A stretch of DNA of 64,000 nt. Origin: Symbiodinium natans (lineage: Eukaryota; Sar; Dinophyceae; Suessiales; Symbiodiniaceae). The DNA is taken from the NCBI GenBank assembly GCA_905221605.1, contig CAJNDS010000224.1, positions 1 through 64,000 of the forward strand, in the 5' to 3' direction. Both the position numbers and the translations under genes were made by a program. This document shows positions 61,111 through 64,000 of the stretch, piece after piece. Within the stretch, counting starts at the first letter, position 1. Each line of letters opens with the position of its first letter. The notes beneath the pieces are model-generated. The model had not been told where the DNA came from and made no database searches. It saw nothing but the letters and a program-made list of their open reading frames with translations.

Positions 61111-61460
61111 GGCTCAAGCTTTCGGCTCAACCCCGGTGGGGTGCCTTTGGTAGCGAGTTGGTAGTTGTCAACGAGCCCTGGGGCCCAAATCTGCGTGGGG
61201 GAACAGGCCCGTGGTCGAATCCCAGCTTGTCCAACTTGTGCCATGGCTGAGCTTAGGGTGTTCGCCTCCCTTTTGTCTCCACAGTCAGGAACCGCTGCTC
61301 ACCGTCGGGGGTTCGCCTCCGTTGCAAGGGTGCGATGCATCCTAGGCCAGTCCCAGCCGGCGGGACGCAAGTTCCGGAGCGGGGGGCAATCTATCGGTGG
61401 GGGCTCACCTCCAGGAAAGCTTGAGTATGAAGAAGCACCACCGCTGGTGCCCCTAAACTA
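61111..61460 (+). mobile_element. Possible tRNA-derived SINE
   Basis: TAGCGAGTTGGTAG (about 61151) resembles an RNA polymerase III A box and GTGGTCGAATCCCAG (about 61212) a B box, at about tRNA spacing; a second B-box-like GGGTTCGCCTCC follows near 61305. The fragment starts with GGCTCAAG at the broken LTR. No tRNA cloverleaf could be completed, so it is not called a tRNA gene. SINE identity is an inference. Confidence 0.35.
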
Positions 61461-61469
61461 ACTGCATTT

Positions 61470-62510
61470 TCCCCAAAGTTTTGCTTTTGTTGTCCTTTGC
61501 CACTATGCACTGCTAGCAGTCATGCATGCCGCTGCATTCCTAGGACCATGCTGCCCACTGGCAGGAGAGCAGTTGGGGGCAAGGTCTTCGCCGCCTGGTT
61601 ACCGTTCGCTTAGCCTCTTGGGTTTAGGATTGCATGCGTGCGTGGCGCTGGCAAGTTTGATGGTAAGCGTGGGGACCCTCCCGTGTGGTTGAGGCTCCTT
61701 AGGGGGGTCCCTTTGGCATCTTTGGGAGGGTTTAGGGTGGTTGTCGAAGTTACCAATGTGTGAGCCACAAGTGCACCGTCACCTCTGGATATAGCTTTAC
61801 CATATTTACTTGGATTTTGTGCATCAATTCAGGCGCTTTGCACTCTGGACATGCAGGAAGCAATCATCTCACCAGCCTCTGGGGGGATCTTCCTCAGCGC
61901 CCCGGCCCTCCACTAAAGGGCCACGCAGTTAAGTCCTTAAGTTGGGGGGCCGGCCCTGCCACTTGTGTAGGGTTTTGGAATAAGTGCAGGAGCTGCTACG
62001 GGCTCTTGCCTCCCTATCGCTTGGCGTTGGCAGAACCAAGTGTGGGACTTTCCTTTAGCTTATTGTGTTTTGTAGATTCGGGCATGCAGGTACCCAGGAA
62101 TGTCCAGACCGTGGGTCCTGCTTGTGCTGCAAGCCCAGGCGAGAGTGGGTGTGTTTCTTGGCTGGTGCGGCGTGGTTCCCGCGCTTGTTGAGGGGAGCGT
62201 CGACACCTGCGCATATGGAGGGGTGCGTTTGCCCTCGCGCCAGTTTGAGGGCTTAGTGCTGGCCTTGACGCGCAGTCACTACTGTTTGTGATCTTGCAGT
62301 TGCCCAGGGTGGTTGGTTGGGTTAGGGTCGCCCTTGAGAGCGTAAACCGGCCCACTTCGCCGGGGGCCCAGGTCCCAACCACAGTGCAAAGACAGTGTGC
62401 TCTTCTCTGTCTTAGCATAGACCCTTTTCTTTTCAGTCCAGGCACCTGTTTCGGTCCGTTTACTGCCAAACAAGTCGTTTCTGTTATTTTGGGGTTTAGG
62501 ATACGCGCTG
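61470..62510. other. No supported gene
   Basis: GC-moderate sequence with short ORFs on both strands of no recognisable character. The phrase GCGTGGTTCCCGCGCTTG (about 62169) recurs in altered form at about 63150-63230. Confidence 0.5.
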
Positions 62511-62514
62511 AGCC

Positions 62515-62792
62515 CCAAATAGCAACATGATGTTGCTGGTATAGGATTTCGCCAAGACTTTCTGGTCAAATTTCCTTTTCAGCACAAAATCATTGAAGTT
62601 GGCCCGCCAGCACCAAAGATCTTCGACATCGAGTCGAGCGTGCATTGCAGGGCCAAATAGCAACATCACGTTGCTGGTATAGGAAATCGCCAAGGCTTTT
62701 CTGGTCAAATTTCCTTTCTGCACAAAATCATTGAAATTGGCCCGCCTGCACCAAAGATCTTCAACATCGAGTCGAGCGTACATTGCAGGGCC
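62515..62792. repeat. Tandem duplication, about 138-bp unit x2
   Basis: AATAGCAACATGATGTTGCT through GAGTCGAGCGTGCATTGCAG (62519-62655) is followed directly by a copy with about ten differences (62657-62792). Each unit contains a small palindrome (AGCAACATGATGTTGCT; changed to AGCAACATCACGTTGCT in the second). Confidence 0.9.
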
Positions 62793-62814
62793 TGGACGCT
62801 GGCTTTTCCTCCCC

Positions 62815-63050
62815 GGCTGGAGGTAAGTCTGGCCAACAGGTGGCCTTGGTGGCCACTCTGCTGCCCGTGGCAAGCACGCGAGGGCAGTACATCCACTCCA
62901 TTCCCCGTCATTGGGGTGGTTTTCCCTCCCTTTTGGAGGTACGCTGGCAGACAGGGGGCCGTTGTGGCCACTCTGCTGCCTGTAGTGGAACGCCAGGGCA
63001 GTCGACCACTCCACTGCCCGTCAATGGGGTGGGTTTTGGTTGGTAGAGGT
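62815..63050. repeat. Tandem duplication, about 115-bp unit x2
   Basis: GGCCACTCTGCTGCCCGTGG, then CACTCCATTCCCCGTCATTG, GGGTGG and TTTTGGAGGTA recur as GGCCACTCTGCTGCCTGTAG, CACTCCACTGCCCGTCAATG, GGGTGG and TAGAGGTA. The copies are less similar than the neighbouring 138-bp pair. Confidence 0.8.
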
Positions 63051-63129
63051 AGCCGAGTACCCAGAGCTGCTGCGGCATGGGTGCTCTGGCCCTTGTTAGT
63101 AAGAGCGAGAACGCAGGGGCCACCTCGTT

Positions 63130-63235
63130 GCAGCAGGGTTTTGGGGCGTCGTTCCCAGCGCCTCTAGTTGATGGGAAAGCGTCGCTCCCTGCGCCTAAAA
63201 TTGGGGGGAGTGCGTGGTCCCCGCGCTTAACCACA
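63130..63235. repeat. Short degenerate tandem repeat
   Basis: GGCGTCGTTCCCAGCGCCT, AGCGTCGCTCCCTGCGCCT and TGCGTGGTCCCCGCGCTT follow one another at about 40-bp spacing, each followed by an A/T-rich GTTG- or ATTGGGG-like spacer. Confidence 0.6.
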
Positions 63236-63679
63236 AATTGAGGGGACAAGACCCTGTCTCGCCAGTCAACGCCCAGCCTAGAAAAGGTGAGCTGAAGGCC
63301 CTCCGCCCCAGGTTTTGGGGGGTTCTCCTCCCTACCAATGCATTGGGGCGGGGCAGCAACACAGGAAGCCGAGCCTTGTATAGTGCATTTCCAAGTGAAA
63401 AGGAAACGCTGGGGGTTGACCATTGTGAGTCCCTCCATGTGATGGCATAGGTCCTGTAGCCTGTAGTAACCAAAGGCTTTCTTTTCTCACCTCAGTTTTC
63501 CTGTGGGAGTTTGGGCTCAGCGCCAGCCTGGAAAGCGCCCGGGTAATCAGTGCCAGTAGGCAAGCACGCCTAGTCACAACGACTGTGGGTGTGTAGGCTG
63601 TAGGTGTCAAGGCCCTTTTCCCCCAGGTCTGGCTCAAGGTAGCCACCCGGGTTTCTTAGGTACTGCCGTTTCGGCGGCC

Positions 63680-64000
63680 GCGCTGCGCTCTTCGAGAAGA
63701 AAATATGACATTTCCAGAGTTGTGCTCCACGATCCGATCTCGAAGATGCACTCTGCTTCCCCTGTACACCACATCGATTTGTGGGTGGACGACTGCTCAG
63801 CAGATTTTGTCGATTCTCATGCGCCGACAGTCGCTACTCAGGCCATCAAGTGCTACAGGGAGCTAAAAGCTGACCTCGAGAATCAGGGCTTGATGGTCAG
63901 CACCACCAAAACGGCTTTCATATGCTCAAACAAGGCCTCTGGCAGAGAGCTGCAATCCTTGCTCGGAGAACATGAACCCCCCATCAAAACCTTAGGCAAG
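63680..64000 (+). CDS. Reverse transcriptase fragment (partial, right edge)
   Basis: One plus frame without a stop (no ATG at its start) encodes RRKYDISRVVLHDPISKMHS, ASPVHHIDLWVDDCSADFVD, then a helical segment (QAIKCYRELKADLENQGLMV) and STTKTAFICSNKASG before running off the window. The hydrophobic-x-DD turn (LWVDDCS) followed by ELK...GL...S..KT.F is the palm motif C to thumb transition of reverse transcriptases, most like the family commonly annotated as RNA-directed DNA polymerase in dinoflagellates (from memory of the family pattern). The upstream half of the domain is absent, so this is a 5'-truncated copy or an exon. It belongs to neither of the two other elements. Confidence 0.65.

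Noticed and set aside
61150-61225. A tRNA gene
   Set aside because: A- and B-box-like words are present but acceptor and anticodon stems could not be paired. Listed only as a possible SINE.

Overview
This window looks like nuclear DNA of a dinoflagellate (alveolate protist). The evidence is: interstitial TTTAGGG telomere-type arrays; many short introns whose 5' splice sites read GC (one looks like GA) as well as GT, with AG(G) 3' ends and short direct repeats across the junctions; a giant tandemly duplicated receptor-like gene rich in GCC2/GCC3 cysteine repeats and 'LCWC' modules; and several retroelements, one carrying a cytosine-5 DNA methyltransferase, a combination already reported from dinoflagellates. 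No bacterial operons, CRISPR arrays, rRNA genes or convincing tRNA genes were seen. The species cannot be named from sequence alone.

Layout. 1-366 (-): mucin-like Ser/Thr linker plus GCC2/GCC3 repeat of a gene that runs off the left edge. About 0.4-11.6 kb: mostly non-coding, with a kelch remnant on the + strand, purine microsatellites, two telomere-type arrays, a possible LRR remnant, and a family of about 0.25-0.5 kb repeats in both orientations; one copy was split by a telomeric array. 11.6-29.6 kb (-): one large multi-exon gene read right to left: kelch exons, then alternating LCWC and GCC2/GCC3 modules (a core of about 1.78 kb is duplicated almost exactly), then a multi-pass membrane region and a short cytoplasmic tail. 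29.6-32.3 kb: no clear gene. 32.4-34.7 kb (+): decayed copia-type gag with a primer-binding site, ending in a long CTG/CTA triplet array, then an AT-rich stretch.

35.9-47.6 kb (+): a large non-LTR (LINE-type) retrotransposon with three long overlapping ORFs: ORF1 (unknown), ORF2 (unknown N-terminus plus a complete-looking C5 DNA methyltransferase), and ORF3 (AP-like endonuclease, reverse transcriptase, zinc finger, RNase H and a C-terminal domain with family-A-polymerase-like motifs). ORF3's ATG overlaps ORF2's stop as ATGA. 47.6-50.8 kb: weaker coding remnants.

50.8-61.1 kb (+): a nearly full-length Ty1/copia-type LTR element with a 575-bp 5' LTR, initiator-Met-type primer-binding site, gag-protease, an accessory ORF, and pol (integrase, RT, RNase H, then a methyltransferase-like C-terminus). 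Its 3' LTR is cut to 18 bp and followed by a possible tRNA-type SINE. 61.1-63.7 kb: tandemly duplicated non-coding sequence. 63.7-64.0 kb (+): piece of another reverse transcriptase running off the right edge.

The most striking point is that two unrelated retroelements 10 kb apart each carry a methyltransferase-type domain, and that the LINE joins a reverse transcriptase, an RNase H and a second polymerase-like domain in one polypeptide.
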